Shown here: positions 1-9,858 of the stretch, piece by piece
Layout of the letters: every line of letters begins with the position of its first letter
Position numbering within the stretch: the first letter of the stretch is position 1
Assembly (NCBI GenBank): GCA_963719285.1
Contig: CAVRBO010000004.1
Span: 62,001-126,000 of the forward strand
Source of the DNA: C-114 sp963719285
Lineage (GTDB): Bacteria; Chloroflexota; Limnocylindria; Limnocylindrales; CSP1-4
DNA length: 64,000 nt
Direction: 5' to 3'
Notes under the pieces: model-generated
The model's database searches: none
Told to the model about the DNA's origin: nothing
Seen by the model: only the letters and a program-made list of their open reading frames with translations
Position numbers and translations under genes: made by a program

Positions 1-1965
1 CCGCTGGAGCAGCAAGTCCCCGGCCGGGTGGCCGAGCGTGTCGTTGTAGATCTTGAAGTCGTCGAGGTCCATCAGGAGCGTCGCGAACGGCGTCCCGTCG
101 GAGGCGTCGACGATGCTGCCGAGCTCCCGCTGGAACGCCCCGTGATTGCGCAGCCCGGTGAGCGCGTCGCTGTCGGCCCGGACCTCGGCCGCCCGGTGGG
201 CCTTCGCGTTCTGGAGCGCCAGCGACGCCTGGCCGGCGAAGAGCTTGGTCAGGTCGAACTCGTTGGCGTTGAAGTGCGCCTCGAGCCCACCGATGCGCCC
301 GACGTTGAGGGTGCCTTCGACTCGGCCGTCGACGACCAGCGGCACGATGAGCATCGACTCCGGTTCGAACGGGGTGCCCGGGATCTGCTGGGACCGGTCA
401 TCCAGGTGGACGTCGTTGACACAGAGCGCCTCGCCATGCTCGATCGCCCAGCCGGTGATGCCGCTGAAGATCGGGCTGGCGTGGGCGAGGATCACATCCG
501 CGAAGCGATCGCGGGCGACCGTCGCCCGCCGGACCCGGGCGTCCCAGTCGACCACGTACAGGCTGAGCGTGTCGTAGGCCACCACCGAACGGAGGGAGTC
601 GGCGATCATCTCGAGGACGCCACGCGGGTCGAGCGTCGACAGCAGCCGCTCGTTGACCTCGATGAGGCGCCGCTGGCTCGCCAGCTGGTGCTCGAGCTCG
701 GCCCGGCCCTCGCGCACCCGCTCGGCGTTCTCCGCGTTGACCATCGCCTGGGCGGCGTAGCCGGCGAAGATCGACATCGTCGTCTCGTCGGCCTCCGAGA
801 ACCGGTCCTGGCCGAGCTTGGACAGGACGATCACGCCGCGGACCCTGTCCTCGTACGTCATCGGTACGACGAGCATCGACTCCGGCCCGTCGCTCGTGGA
901 GCCGACCGTCATGCCGCGCGGGTCCGTGGCGGCGTCACCGCTCCGGATCGACCGGTTGTTGGCAGCGACCCAGCCGGTCATGCCCTGACCGATCCGGACA
1001 CGCAGGCGGTCCGGTCCGGGATCGGCCCGGCCCATGAACTGGCCGTCGAACGCGATCGGCTCGCATGTCCCGGCCGCGTCGTCGACCCGATAGACCCGGG
1101 CCGTGTCGCAGTCCATGAGCGTGCGGGCCTCGGACATGATCGATTCGCCGATGCTGGCCACGTCCTGGATGCGGTTGAGCCGCATCGCGAGGTCGCCGAT
1201 CGCCTGCAGCCGGGCGACCAGGTGCTGGACGCCCTCGTGCAGTCGCGCGTTCGAGATCGCGACCGCCATCTGATCGGCGAACGCCCCGGCGAGCTCGCGC
1301 TCCTCGCGTGGCCAGGCCCGGTGGGTTCGGTGGTACAGCACGAGCAGGCCCACTGCCTCGCCCTGGAAGATGACCGGCACGAAGCAGATCGTCTTGATCC
1401 CGTCATTCACGTACGCCCGTCGGATGAGCTTGTTCGTGGCCTGGTCGACGCCGATGACCCGGATGCGCCGTTCGCGGATCGCCCGGAGGCCCATGGTCCC
1501 GCTCGTGTGGGTGAGGTGGGCCACGGTATCGAGCATGCTCTGGCTCAATCCGCGATAGGCCGCCAGATGGAGCGGGCGCGGGCCCGGCTGGGTCAGCCAC
1601 AGGCCGCTGAGCTCGTTGCCGAACAGCGCGGCGGCGTCGTCGAGGACCGATTCGAAGACGGTCTGGAGGTCGAGCTTGCCGCTGATCTCGGAGGCGATAC
1701 GGCGGAGCGCCTGTGACCGGGGCGCGTCGCCGGCCACGTTGCGCGGCCGGAGGGTCCGGGGATAGGCGGCCAGAAACCGGTCGAGGTCGGCCCGATGGAT
1801 CCGCCACTCCCCGTGGCCCGTCCCGGTCCGGCGGACACGGACGGCGACGAGCTTGCCGCCCGCGCACCACGCGCGCACGGTCGCGGGACGCACGCTTGCG
1901 AAGACGGATGCCTGCGCGGCCGTGAGCCCGGCGGCATCGCGATGTCGACCGGAGGCGGCGACCAA
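1..1965 (-). CDS. HTH-GAF-GAF-GAF-GGDEF diguanylate cyclase (3' end off the window)
   Basis: Probable c-di-GMP synthase; only the first ~655 codons are inside the window. Reading inward from the right: an excisionase/MerR-type helix-turn-helix (about residues 15-65, with VRPATVRAWCAGGKLVAVRV), then three GAF domains (about 80-240, 245-410 and 415-585), then the start of a GGDEF domain (DALTGLRNHGAFQREL, followed by LLMDLDDFKIYNDTLGH). The GGDEF active-site loop lies beyond base 1, so catalytic competence cannot be judged. There is no signal peptide or membrane segment, so it is cytoplasmic. The start is uncertain: I chose TTG at 1965, with a GGAGG about 12 bases upstream, because it keeps the whole HTH; in-frame GTG codons lie further upstream. 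A DNA-binding head on a GAF/GGDEF sensor is unusual; the ligand is unknown. Confidence 0.85.
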   Translation of the reverse strand, partial: MVAASGRHRDAAGLTAAQASVFASVRPATVRAWCAGGKLVAVRVRRTGTGHGEWRIHRADLDRFLAAYPRTLRPRNVAGDAPRSQALRRIASEISGKLDLQTVFESVLDDAAALFGNELSGLWLTQPGPRPLHLAAYRGLSQSMLDTVAHLTHTSGTMGLRAIRERRIRVIGVDQATNKLIRRAYVNDGIKTICFVPVIFQGEAVGLLVLYHRTHRAWPREERELAGAFADQMAVAISNARLHEGVQHLVARLQAIGDLAMRLNRIQDVASIGESIMSEARTLMDCDTARVYRVDDAAGTCEPIAFDGQFMGRADPGPDRLRVRIGQGMTGWVAANNRSIRSGDAATDPRGMTVGSTSDGPESMLVVPMTYEDRVRGVIVLSKLGQDRFSEADETTMSIFAGYAAQAMVNAENAERVREGRAELEHQLASQRRLIEVNERLLSTLDPRGVLEMIADSLRSVVAYDTLSLYVVDWDARVRRATVARDRFADVILAHASPIFSGITGWAIEHGEALCVNDVHLDDRSQQIPGTPFEPESMLIVPLVVDGRVEGTLNVGRIGGLEAHFNANEFDLTKLFAGQASLALQNAKAHRAAEVRADSDALTGLRNHGAFQRELGSIVDASDGTPFATLLMDLDDFKIYNDTLGHPAGDLLLQR

Positions 1966-2226
1966 TGTCTCTTCCGAACCTCCACGACGCCCGGGCACGA
2001 TCGACCGGGTCGGGTCGCCGCGGGCTCTTCGAGGTTCTCCCCGGCCCGAGCGTCGGCGACCCGCTCACGGTACGTGCGCTCACGCTCAGCGGCGATGGCC
2101 CAGGAGTACCCCCGCTCCTAGTCTGGGAACGGTAGGCGGCGACCTCCCGGGACGCCGTTCCCGAGTCGCCTCGGACGGCGCGACCCGTGACCCCGGCGAC
2201 CGGCGACATCCTGCGGATCGAGCCCG

Positions 2227-3055
2227 ATGGCGGACCCCGGGACGCCGCCCCTGTACGACTACCATCCGGCGATGGAGGACGCTGAGCTCATCGCGATGGT
2301 CGACGCGAATCTCGTGGCGTTCGTGCGGCACCTGTCGCCGACGATCCCCGATCGCGGGCTCGAAGAGCGGCGCGATGTGCGCCTGGGCGCCGGCGACGAC
2401 CCGACCCGGGCCATCGTCAATTCGGCGATCGCGCTCGGCTCGGGTACGGAGCCGGCCTCCATCCTGCCGGCCGCCGCGGCGTTCCTCGGACGGCGCGGGC
2501 ATGCATATCGCGTGTGGACCCGGGGACACGCCGACGCGGCGCTGGAGGCGATCCTGCCGACGGCCGGCTTCACCCTCGACGTCGACCTGCCCGTGATGGT
2601 CCTCGAAGCGGGGCCGGCCGGCCTTCCGATCCCCCGCGCTGTGACCCTCCGGCGGGTCGTCGACGAAGCGGGCGTCGAAGATTTCCGGATCGCCGACCGG
2701 GCCGCCTTCGGGGGCGACGACGGGGAGGGCGCTGCCGTCGATTTCGGCGTTCCGCGACCCGGCCAGCCTGCTCGACCCGGCCGTGACCGGGTTCGTGGCG
2801 TACGTCGACGGCGTCCCGGTCGCGGCGGCCATGTCGTACACCGCGGTCGAGGTCGCCCGGATCGGCTGGGTCGGGACGGTGCCGGCGTTCCGCCGGCGCG
2901 GCCTCGGAGGGGCGGTCACCCGGGCCGCCGCCAAGGCCGGGTTCGACCGCGGCGCACGCATCGCCGCCCTCGAGTCGACCGCGGTGGGCGTTCCGCTCTA
3001 CCGCTCGCTGGGCTTCCGGCGGATCACGACGTACCGGATCTGGTCGATCGCCTGA
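2227..3055 (+). CDS. GNAT family N-acetyltransferase, one apparent frameshift
   Basis: Likely acetyl-CoA-dependent N-acetyltransferase of unknown substrate. The first frame (ATG 2227) gives about 165 residues of a GNAT-like N-terminal half. The conserved acetyl-CoA half (VGTVPAFRRRGLGGAVTRAA, then PLYRSLGFRRITTYRIW) is in the next frame and ends at the TGA before 3056. The frames meet between about 2710 and 2744, where removing one G from a G run (2710-2714 or 2722-2725) joins them. R-R-x-G-L-G is the acetyl-CoA loop of the family. Because the same +1 error recurs in other conserved genes here, a sequence error is likelier than decay. It is transcribed divergently from the cyclase and converges on the protease gene. 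Confidence 0.75.
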
Positions 3056-3088
3056 TCGCCGCGGACCGGCCGGCCCGGGCGCCGCCGC

Positions 3089-4210
3089 TCAGCCCTGGCC
3101 GAGCCTGGCGATGTCGTTCGCGCCGATCCAGAACACGAGGGCGATGAAGAGCATGAAGCCCACGATCGCGGCCCGCCGCTCGAACCGGATGCCGATCCGC
3201 TCGCGCGAGACGGACCGGATCAGGGAGGTGGCGATCCGGCCGCCGTCCATCGGCGGGATCGGCAGGACGTTGAGGATCGCCAGGTTCGCCGACAGGAGCG
3301 CGACCAGATAGAGGAACGACCACGGCGCGGCGCCGTCGGATCGCGTCTGGCCGACCGCGGCCGCGATCCCGATCGGGCCGGTCACGTTCGGATGGGCGAG
3401 GTCCGCGATGAAGCTGCCCAGGGCGGCGAACACCTGGGTCCCGGTCCTGGCCGTGCGCTCGAGGCCCATCCCGATCGCCTCGAGCGGCCCGACCTCGATG
3501 GCCGGTCCCACGCTGAAGGCGGTGATGATGATGCCCATCGTGCCCTCGGTCTTGGCGTGGGCCGGGTCGCGCAGTGCGACCGGCACCGTAGCTTCCGAGC
3601 CATCGGCGTGGCGGACTGTGAGCGTGACGGTCTGGCCGGCCTTCGAGCGGACGTAGTCGAGCAGGGCGTCGGGCCCGTCGAAGTAGACGAACTGCCGTCC
3701 GTCGACGGCGAGGATCGTGTCCCCGGTCGGCACGGGCTGGTCCCGGTCGTTGAGGGTGTCGACCCTGAGGCCGGCGAGCTGGGCGGGCGACGGGGTGGCG
3801 AGGGCCGGGTCGCTGGCCTGGGCATAGGCGCCGATGTGGATCGTCATGCTCGGGTAGCCCGCCAGGGCCAGACCGGTGAACAGGACGACGGCGAGCAGTG
3901 CGTTCATGGTGACGCCGGCGAGCAAGATGGTGAGCCGTTTCGGCAGGGACTGGACGCTGAACCCGTGCGGATCGCCGTTGTCGGTGGTCTCGCCCTCGAG
4001 CCGCACGAATCCACCCAGCGGCAGGGCGTTGAGCGTGACCGGCGTGCCCCACAGGCGGCCGAGGGTCGCGATGCGTGGCGGGAAGCCGATGCCGAACTCA
4101 TGGACGGTCACGCCCGCCCGCCGGGCGACGACGAAATGACCGAACTCGTGGACCACGACGAGCACGACGAGCACGACGAGCATCAGCGCGAGGTTGATCA
4201 GACCATCCAA
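3089..4210 (-). CDS. rseP: RIP/site-2 metalloprotease (M50 family, RseP-like)
   Basis: Membrane-embedded zinc protease that would cleave transmembrane substrates such as anti-sigma factors or signal-peptide remnants. About 373 residues. It shows the HEFGH zinc motif in the first membrane segment (VVLVVVHEFGHFVVARRAG), a PDZ-like region in the middle (about 120-230), and the second metal-ligand segment NVLPIPPMDGGRI near the C-terminus, followed by a last membrane helix. The start is taken as TTG 4210 because GGGAGG lies 5-6 bases upstream and the first membrane helix follows directly; upstream in-frame codons would add an implausible charged leader. No partner gene (dxr, ispG, anti-sigma) is adjacent, so the substrate is unknown. 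Confidence 0.9.
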   Translation of the reverse strand: MDGLINLALMLVVLVVLVVVHEFGHFVVARRAGVTVHEFGIGFPPRIATLGRLWGTPVTLNALPLGGFVRLEGETTDNGDPHGFSVQSLPKRLTILLAGVTMNALLAVVLFTGLALAGYPSMTIHIGAYAQASDPALATPSPAQLAGLRVDTLNDRDQPVPTGDTILAVDGRQFVYFDGPDALLDYVRSKAGQTVTLTVRHADGSEATVPVALRDPAHAKTEGTMGIIITAFSVGPAIEVGPLEAIGMGLERTARTGTQVFAALGSFIADLAHPNVTGPIGIAAAVGQTRSDGAAPWSFLYLVALLSANLAILNVLPIPPMDGGRIATSLIRSVSRERIGIRFERRAAIVGFMLFIALVFWIGANDIARLGQG

Positions 4211-4398
4211 GGGGGCCTCCCGGCGGCGCGAAGTCAGGATTCCAGGCCGGGCGTCATGTCGGGCGCCCATGCCCGATGACGCGTTCGTCCATGCCAGTGT
4301 TCCGGCTCGTCCGGATCCGCGCAACCACCCGAACAGCCCAGCTGGCGGCGAGGACCCTGCACGCGCCTACCGGGTTCTCCCTTCGCCCCAGGCCCGCG

Positions 4399-4428
4399 TT
4401 GACGCCTCAGGCGGTCCGGCGGCATAAT
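4399..4428 (+). promoter_or_regulatory. Sigma70-type promoter for rrf2-suf
   Basis: TTGACG (4399-4404) and CATAAT (4423-4428) are separated by 18 bases. A start near 4435 would leave a leader of under 30 bases carrying GAGGAG (4451-4456) before the proposed CTG start at 4463. This is the best-formed promoter seen in the window. Confidence 0.7.
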
Positions 4429-4450
4429 CCCGACTGAAACACTCGGGATT
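4426..4450. promoter_or_regulatory. Perfect inverted repeat, candidate Rrf2 operator
   Basis: AATCCCGA (4426-4433) and TCGGGATT (4443-4450) are exact reverse complements around a 9-base spacer. The 25-bp element covers the end of the -10 box and the likely transcription start, directly in front of the Rrf2 gene. The CCCGACT core resembles IscR/RirA-like Rrf2 operators. Inference: autorepression of the rrf2-sufC-sufS unit. No second copy was noticed in the window. Confidence 0.7.
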
Positions 4451-4462
4451 GAGGAGCCTTCC

Positions 4463-5056
4463 CTGACCGCATCGGTTTCCACGTCCAGCGCGGCCCTGAC
4501 GCCGCTCTCCGACGCCGTCGGGCCTCCGGTCCACGGCCCCCGTCAGGCGTTCCACGGCAGTGGCGCGGTCTCGTTCAGCACGAAGGGCGAGTACGGCGTC
4601 CGGCTCATGGTCCAGCTCGGCCGCCGGTTCGGGCAGGGCCCGGCCAGCCTGGCCGAGATCGCCGCCGCCGAGGACCTGCCCCGCGCCTACCTGGAGCAGC
4701 TCGTCATGAGCCTGCGCGACGCCGGCCTGGTCACGAGCACCCGCGGTGCGCGCGGCGGCTACGAGCTCGTCCGGCCGCCGGCCGAGACGAGGATGAGCGA
4801 GGTCCTGCGGGCCCTCGAGGGCCCCATCGCCCCGATGTTCTGCGCGACGGACGATCCCGAGCACGGGACGGTCTGCGACCGGACCTCGTCGTGCACCGTC
4901 AACCTGCTGTGGGTCCGCGTCCGGGACGCCATCACCGGCGCGCTCGACACGATGACCCTGGCCGATCTCGTCCCGGCCCGGGTCGCTCCCGTCCCGGTGA
5001 CGGCCAGCGGAGCGACCCCCGACCGATCCACCTCCACCGACCAGCCCGGAGCCTGA
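4463..5056 (+). CDS. Rrf2-family Fe-S-sensing transcriptional regulator
   Basis: Likely repressor of the Fe-S assembly genes behind it. The winged-helix part begins FSTKGEYGVRLMVQLGRRFG and has YLEQLVMSLRDAGLV and TRGARGGYELVRP, all typical of Rrf2. A cysteine cluster follows (C-x10-C-x5-C, within FCATDDPEHGTVCDRTSSC), suitable for a [2Fe-2S] or [4Fe-4S] cluster as in IscR/SufR. The first ATG (4607) lies inside the DNA-binding domain, so the real start is upstream. The only in-frame candidate with a good Shine-Dalgarno is CTG 4463 (GAGGAG six bases before), which adds about 36 unusual leading residues. The gene sits 7 bases before sufC and right behind the inverted repeat. Confidence 0.88.
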   Translation: MTASVSTSSAALTPLSDAVGPPVHGPRQAFHGSGAVSFSTKGEYGVRLMVQLGRRFGQGPASLAEIAAAEDLPRAYLEQLVMSLRDAGLVTSTRGARGGYELVRPPAETRMSEVLRALEGPIAPMFCATDDPEHGTVCDRTSSCTVNLLWVRVRDAITGALDTMTLADLVPARVAPVPVTASGATPDRSTSTDQPGA

Positions 5057-5063
5057 CCACACC

Positions 5064-5984
5064 GTGACCGACACATCCATCGATCAGAACGAACAGCACC
5101 TCGTCATCCGCGGCCTGCGGGTCGCGCCGACCGCCCACCCGGACCAGGAGATCCTGCAGGGGATCGACCTGACCGTGGGCCAGGGCGAGGTCCACGCGAT
5201 CATGGGCCCGAACGGCTCGGGCAAGACGACCCTGGCCTACGCGCTCATGGGTCATCCGGCCTACAAGGTCACCGGCGGCTCGGTCATGTGGAAGGGCCGC
5301 GACATCCTCGCCCTGTCACCGGACAAGCGGGCCCGGCTGGGCCTGTTCCTCGCGTTCCAGTACCCGACCGCCGTTCCCGGCCTGTCGGTCGCGAGCTTCA
5401 TCCGCTCCGCCCTCAACGCCCGCCTCCAGGGCATCGACAAGATCGAGGGCGTCGACCCGACCGACCCGGCCAAGGGCGGCATCTCCATGCGCGACTTCCG
5501 GAACCTCATGCGCGACACGTTCAAGCTCCTCGAGATGGACGAGGCGTTCGCCCAGCGTTACGTGAACGACGGCTTCTCGGGCGGCGAGAAGAAGCGCCTC
5601 GAGATGCTCCAGATGGCCGTCCTCAAGCCCGAGATGGCGATCCTCGACGAGACCGACAGCGGCCTGGATATCGATGCCCTCCGGATCGTCGCCGAGGGCG
5701 TCAACGCGATGCTCAACCCGGACCTCGGCGTGCTCCTCATCACCCACTACCAGCGCCTGCTCAACTACATCACCCCGGATGTCGTCCACGTGCTGGCGGC
5801 GGGCCGGATCGTGACGTCGGGTGGCAAGGACCTCGCGCTGCGCCTCGAGGACGAGGGCTACGGCCCGATCCTGCGCGAGGCCGGCCTGGAGACGACGGTC
5901 CCCGATGAGGCCCTCATCGTGCCGCAGGAGCCGGGCTCCCCGACCACGGGCACGCCCCGCGAGCCGGCACGGATCGCCGGCTGA
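5064..5984 (+). CDS. sufC: SufC, Fe-S cluster assembly ATPase
   Basis: ABC-type ATPase of the SUF scaffold, cytosolic. 306 residues. Walker A GPNGSGKTTL, signature FSGGEKKRLEM, and the SufC-specific Walker B region LDETDSGLDIDAL followed by the H-loop in LLITHYQRLLNY. The GTG start is seven bases after the rrf2 stop. SufC normally works with SufB and SufD, but here sufS follows 5 bases later and neither sufB nor sufD is in the window. The C-terminal ~40 residues (Pro/Thr-rich) extend beyond the usual ~250-residue length. Confidence 0.96.
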   Translation: MTDTSIDQNEQHLVIRGLRVAPTAHPDQEILQGIDLTVGQGEVHAIMGPNGSGKTTLAYALMGHPAYKVTGGSVMWKGRDILALSPDKRARLGLFLAFQYPTAVPGLSVASFIRSALNARLQGIDKIEGVDPTDPAKGGISMRDFRNLMRDTFKLLEMDEAFAQRYVNDGFSGGEKKRLEMLQMAVLKPEMAILDETDSGLDIDALRIVAEGVNAMLNPDLGVLLITHYQRLLNYITPDVVHVLAAGRIVTSGGKDLALRLEDEGYGPILREAGLETTVPDEALIVPQEPGSPTTGTPREPARIAG

Positions 5985-5989
5985 GCGCG

Positions 5990-7267
<1,278 letters not shown>

Positions 7268-7354
7268 CCGCGCCGCCCGACGAGCGCGTCTCGCAGGGAC
7301 TTGTTCTCCGCGCACCCGCCGCGTATGTTTGCGCCGTTCACTTGGGAGGAACGC

Positions 7355-9250
7355 GTGGGCACGTCTCGACGCCTCAGTGCCGGCTGGCGCGCCGTGGTCC
7401 TGTCGTGCCTCGTCGCAGCCTGCGGCGGCCCGTCCGTCGTCCCACCATCGTCGGACGCGGCCCCATCGAGCGGATTGGCTGCCCCAGGGACGATCGTCGG
7501 ATTCGACGATACGGTCGATCCGAGCGCAGCGTCGCACAAGGAGCTCGATCTCGTCCACGAGTTGCGCGACAACGCCGGGATGCCCGCGCTCCTTGGTGCC
7601 TCCGGCCAGGCGGTGTTCGCGACGCTCGATTCGACGGAGGCGACGTTCGGCTTCAAGACACTCCAGGAGGCCGCCACCACGTCGGTGACGTCGGCTGCCG
7701 GCCGGGGGATCGCGTCTGTCGCGGGTGGCCGGCCCGCACCGATCCTCGCCCCCGCCGATGTCGACATCAGCTTGTTCGCAGATACAGGCTTCACGGCCTC
7801 TGCGGTCATGAGCATCTACGCCGACCTGGTCGGGAATGCCGGTCAGGCCAGTTCGGGATCGCTCACCCGGAACGAGTCGCATGACGAGACGGATGCCGAC
7901 GGGAACCATCAGCATGTCGACCTGAGGATGACCATGTCCGTCATGACCGGTGGCGGGAAGGTCAGCGCCGAGATCTCGATGTCCGCCACGGACCGCATCA
8001 CCGGGCCGGACGGCCAGCTCAAGGGGGTCTACACGAGTTCGGCCAACGGCCACTTCGACGTGAGCGCGTGCCCGGATGACCAAGGGTTGGCCGAGGGCAG
8101 GTATTCGTACGCGACGTCACACGCGATGGGCGATACGGGCCAGGCGCCCGCCAAGGCCGATCGGGGGGTCAGTGCGCCATTCAAGCTCATCGACGATGAC
8201 AAGGCGAACCTCGTCCGGATCGAAGCCGACATGAGCCTGGCGGCCGACGCCAGTGGCCCTGGCACGGCCGCCGGTCCCGGCCCGAGTGGGGCCTTCGACT
8301 GGCAGGCGAGCGATCATCTGCCGATCTCGATGCCCGCCAGGGGCGGCTCGCCGATCGACTTCACCGGTTTCGCGCCGAGCGTGACCGGGACCGGAGCCCA
8401 ATACGCCAGCGGCACGCTGCTGGTCTCCGCCGCGATGGCACAGCTGTTCCTGGCCGAGGTCGGCAAGCAGGCCGAGCGATTCTGGCGATCGGGCAAGTGC
8501 ATCGATCTGCAGCCGAGCGTCGACACGCGCAAGGTCCAACCCAACGAGCGGATCGACCTGACCGTCAAGGCGACGGGCAAGTTCGACCATCAGGAGATCG
8601 CGAAGCCGATCACCGCCAAGTTCAGCGGGGCCAAGTCGCTCGACCCGACCGGGACGCCCGTCGATGAACCGGCCAAGTTCACCTTCAGGGCCGGTCCGAA
8701 CAAGGACGACCAGGGAACCATCGACCTCGACCAGACCTCCAAACGCGGGGTCGCCACGCGTCAGATCGTCTTCACCGTCGACGCCCCGACGTTCCAGGCC
8801 AAGATCGACGCGACGGTCCACCAGGACCTCGCCGGCAATGTCTACGACACCGCGATCCATCTCAAGACACTCGACCTGATCCCGGCGCCGGACGGGACGT
8901 CGAGCGCGAGCGCCACCGTCAACTGGACGACCACATATAAGCCGCCGACCACCGCCTGCAAGGCCAAGACCTACACGGGTACCTTCCAGACGAAAGTGAC
9001 GGCCCGGGTCGACCCCAACGACCCTACCCACGTCCTGGTCAAGGCCAGCTTCATCCCTGGAGCCCTGAAGCAGGAAACGATCGAGTGCCAGGGCCACCAG
9101 TACCCGTTCACCGGTAGCACGACCCTCGGTGTCTGGGCCTTCCTCGACGTGGAGCACGCCGTCGGCATCGGCCGATCGGTGACGATCAACCCGCCGGTCT
9201 CAGGCGGCAGGTCGGCCGTCACGGTCAACATCACGAAGAAGAACCCCTGA
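7355..9250 (+). CDS. Large secreted lipoprotein of unknown function
   Basis: About 631 residues with a bacterial lipoprotein signal: charged N-terminus, hydrophobic stretch and lipobox LVAAC (cysteine near residue 22), then a Ser/Pro-rich tether. The rest looks like an extracellular beta-rich protein; no enzyme motif was recognised. A late segment (after about residue 380) resembles Ig-like/adhesin domains. GTG 7355 was chosen because GGGAGG lies 5 bases upstream. It sits between sufS and sufU in the same direction but separated from both by about 75-90 bases, so it probably has its own transcript. Function unknown. Confidence 0.8.
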   Translation: MGTSRRLSAGWRAVVLSCLVAACGGPSVVPPSSDAAPSSGLAAPGTIVGFDDTVDPSAASHKELDLVHELRDNAGMPALLGASGQAVFATLDSTEATFGFKTLQEAATTSVTSAAGRGIASVAGGRPAPILAPADVDISLFADTGFTASAVMSIYADLVGNAGQASSGSLTRNESHDETDADGNHQHVDLRMTMSVMTGGGKVSAEISMSATDRITGPDGQLKGVYTSSANGHFDVSACPDDQGLAEGRYSYATSHAMGDTGQAPAKADRGVSAPFKLIDDDKANLVRIEADMSLAADASGPGTAAGPGPSGAFDWQASDHLPISMPARGGSPIDFTGFAPSVTGTGAQYASGTLLVSAAMAQLFLAEVGKQAERFWRSGKCIDLQPSVDTRKVQPNERIDLTVKATGKFDHQEIAKPITAKFSGAKSLDPTGTPVDEPAKFTFRAGPNKDDQGTIDLDQTSKRGVATRQIVFTVDAPTFQAKIDATVHQDLAGNVYDTAIHLKTLDLIPAPDGTSSASATVNWTTTYKPPTTACKAKTYTGTFQTKVTARVDPNDPTHVLVKASFIPGALKQETIECQGHQYPFTGSTTLGVWAFLDVEHAVGIGRSVTINPPVSGGRSAVTVNITKKNP

Positions 9251-9308
9251 CGTCGCCCCACGCGGCATCTCATATCCGACCCGGCTGGTCGGGATTGGAC
9301 GTTCGCGT

Positions 9309-9314
9309 TACACT
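9309..9314 (+). promoter_or_regulatory. -10 element close to sufU start
   Basis: TACACT ending 10 bases before ATG 9325, with no Shine-Dalgarno between; one of the recurring short-leader promoters. No convincing -35. Confidence 0.45.
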
Positions 9315-9324
9315 CGGGCGAGTC

Positions 9325-9741
9325 ATGGACGACCTGTACCGCGATTACATCCTCGAGCACTCCCGGCGGCCCCACAACTTCGGGGTCATCGAGGATCCGA
9401 GCGCGAGCTTCGAGGGCAGTAATCCCCTGTGCGGCGACCGGATCACGCTCCAGATCGGCGTGCGCGACGGCGTCGTCGAACGGATCGGGTTCACCGGTCG
9501 TGGCTGCGCGATCAGCCAGGCGAGCGCGAGCCTCCTGACGGACGAGATCAAGGGCAAGCCGCTGCCCGAGGTCGAGGGGTTCCGGGCGGACGATCTGCTC
9601 GACCTGCTCGGCATCGAGATCAGCCCGGCCCGCCTCAAGTGCGCGATGCTCAGCCACGAGACATTGCGCCACGCGCTCGCTGAGCTCGACGCTCCGACCG
9701 CCCTCGTCGCCCCGGTGCCGGCGGAAGAGGTCCGACCCTGA
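9325..9741 (+). CDS. sufU: SufU, zinc-dependent sulfur transfer protein
   Basis: Accepts persulfide sulfur from SufS and passes it to the SUF scaffold. 138 residues from ATG 9325, matching the family's length. It shows the three conserved cysteine sites: NPLCGDRI, GRGCAISQASASL and KCAMLSHETL. Conserved start MDDLYRDYILEHSRRPHN fixes the start; an ATG/GTG-type start further up would add residues that do not match. The upstream neighbour is the lipoprotein, the downstream neighbour the rhodanese-E1 fusion. Confidence 0.95.
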   Translation: MDDLYRDYILEHSRRPHNFGVIEDPSASFEGSNPLCGDRITLQIGVRDGVVERIGFTGRGCAISQASASLLTDEIKGKPLPEVEGFRADDLLDLLGIEISPARLKCAMLSHETLRHALAELDAPTALVAPVPAEEVRP

Positions 9742-9858
9742 TGGGCCGCTGCACGTGTACCTGGCCGGCCTGACCTGCCGGCGCCCCGTCCGCGGGGATC
9801 ACACGACTTCGCCACAAGGACTGGCACCCAGCGCGCCAGACCGCCCTCTGAACCGGAG

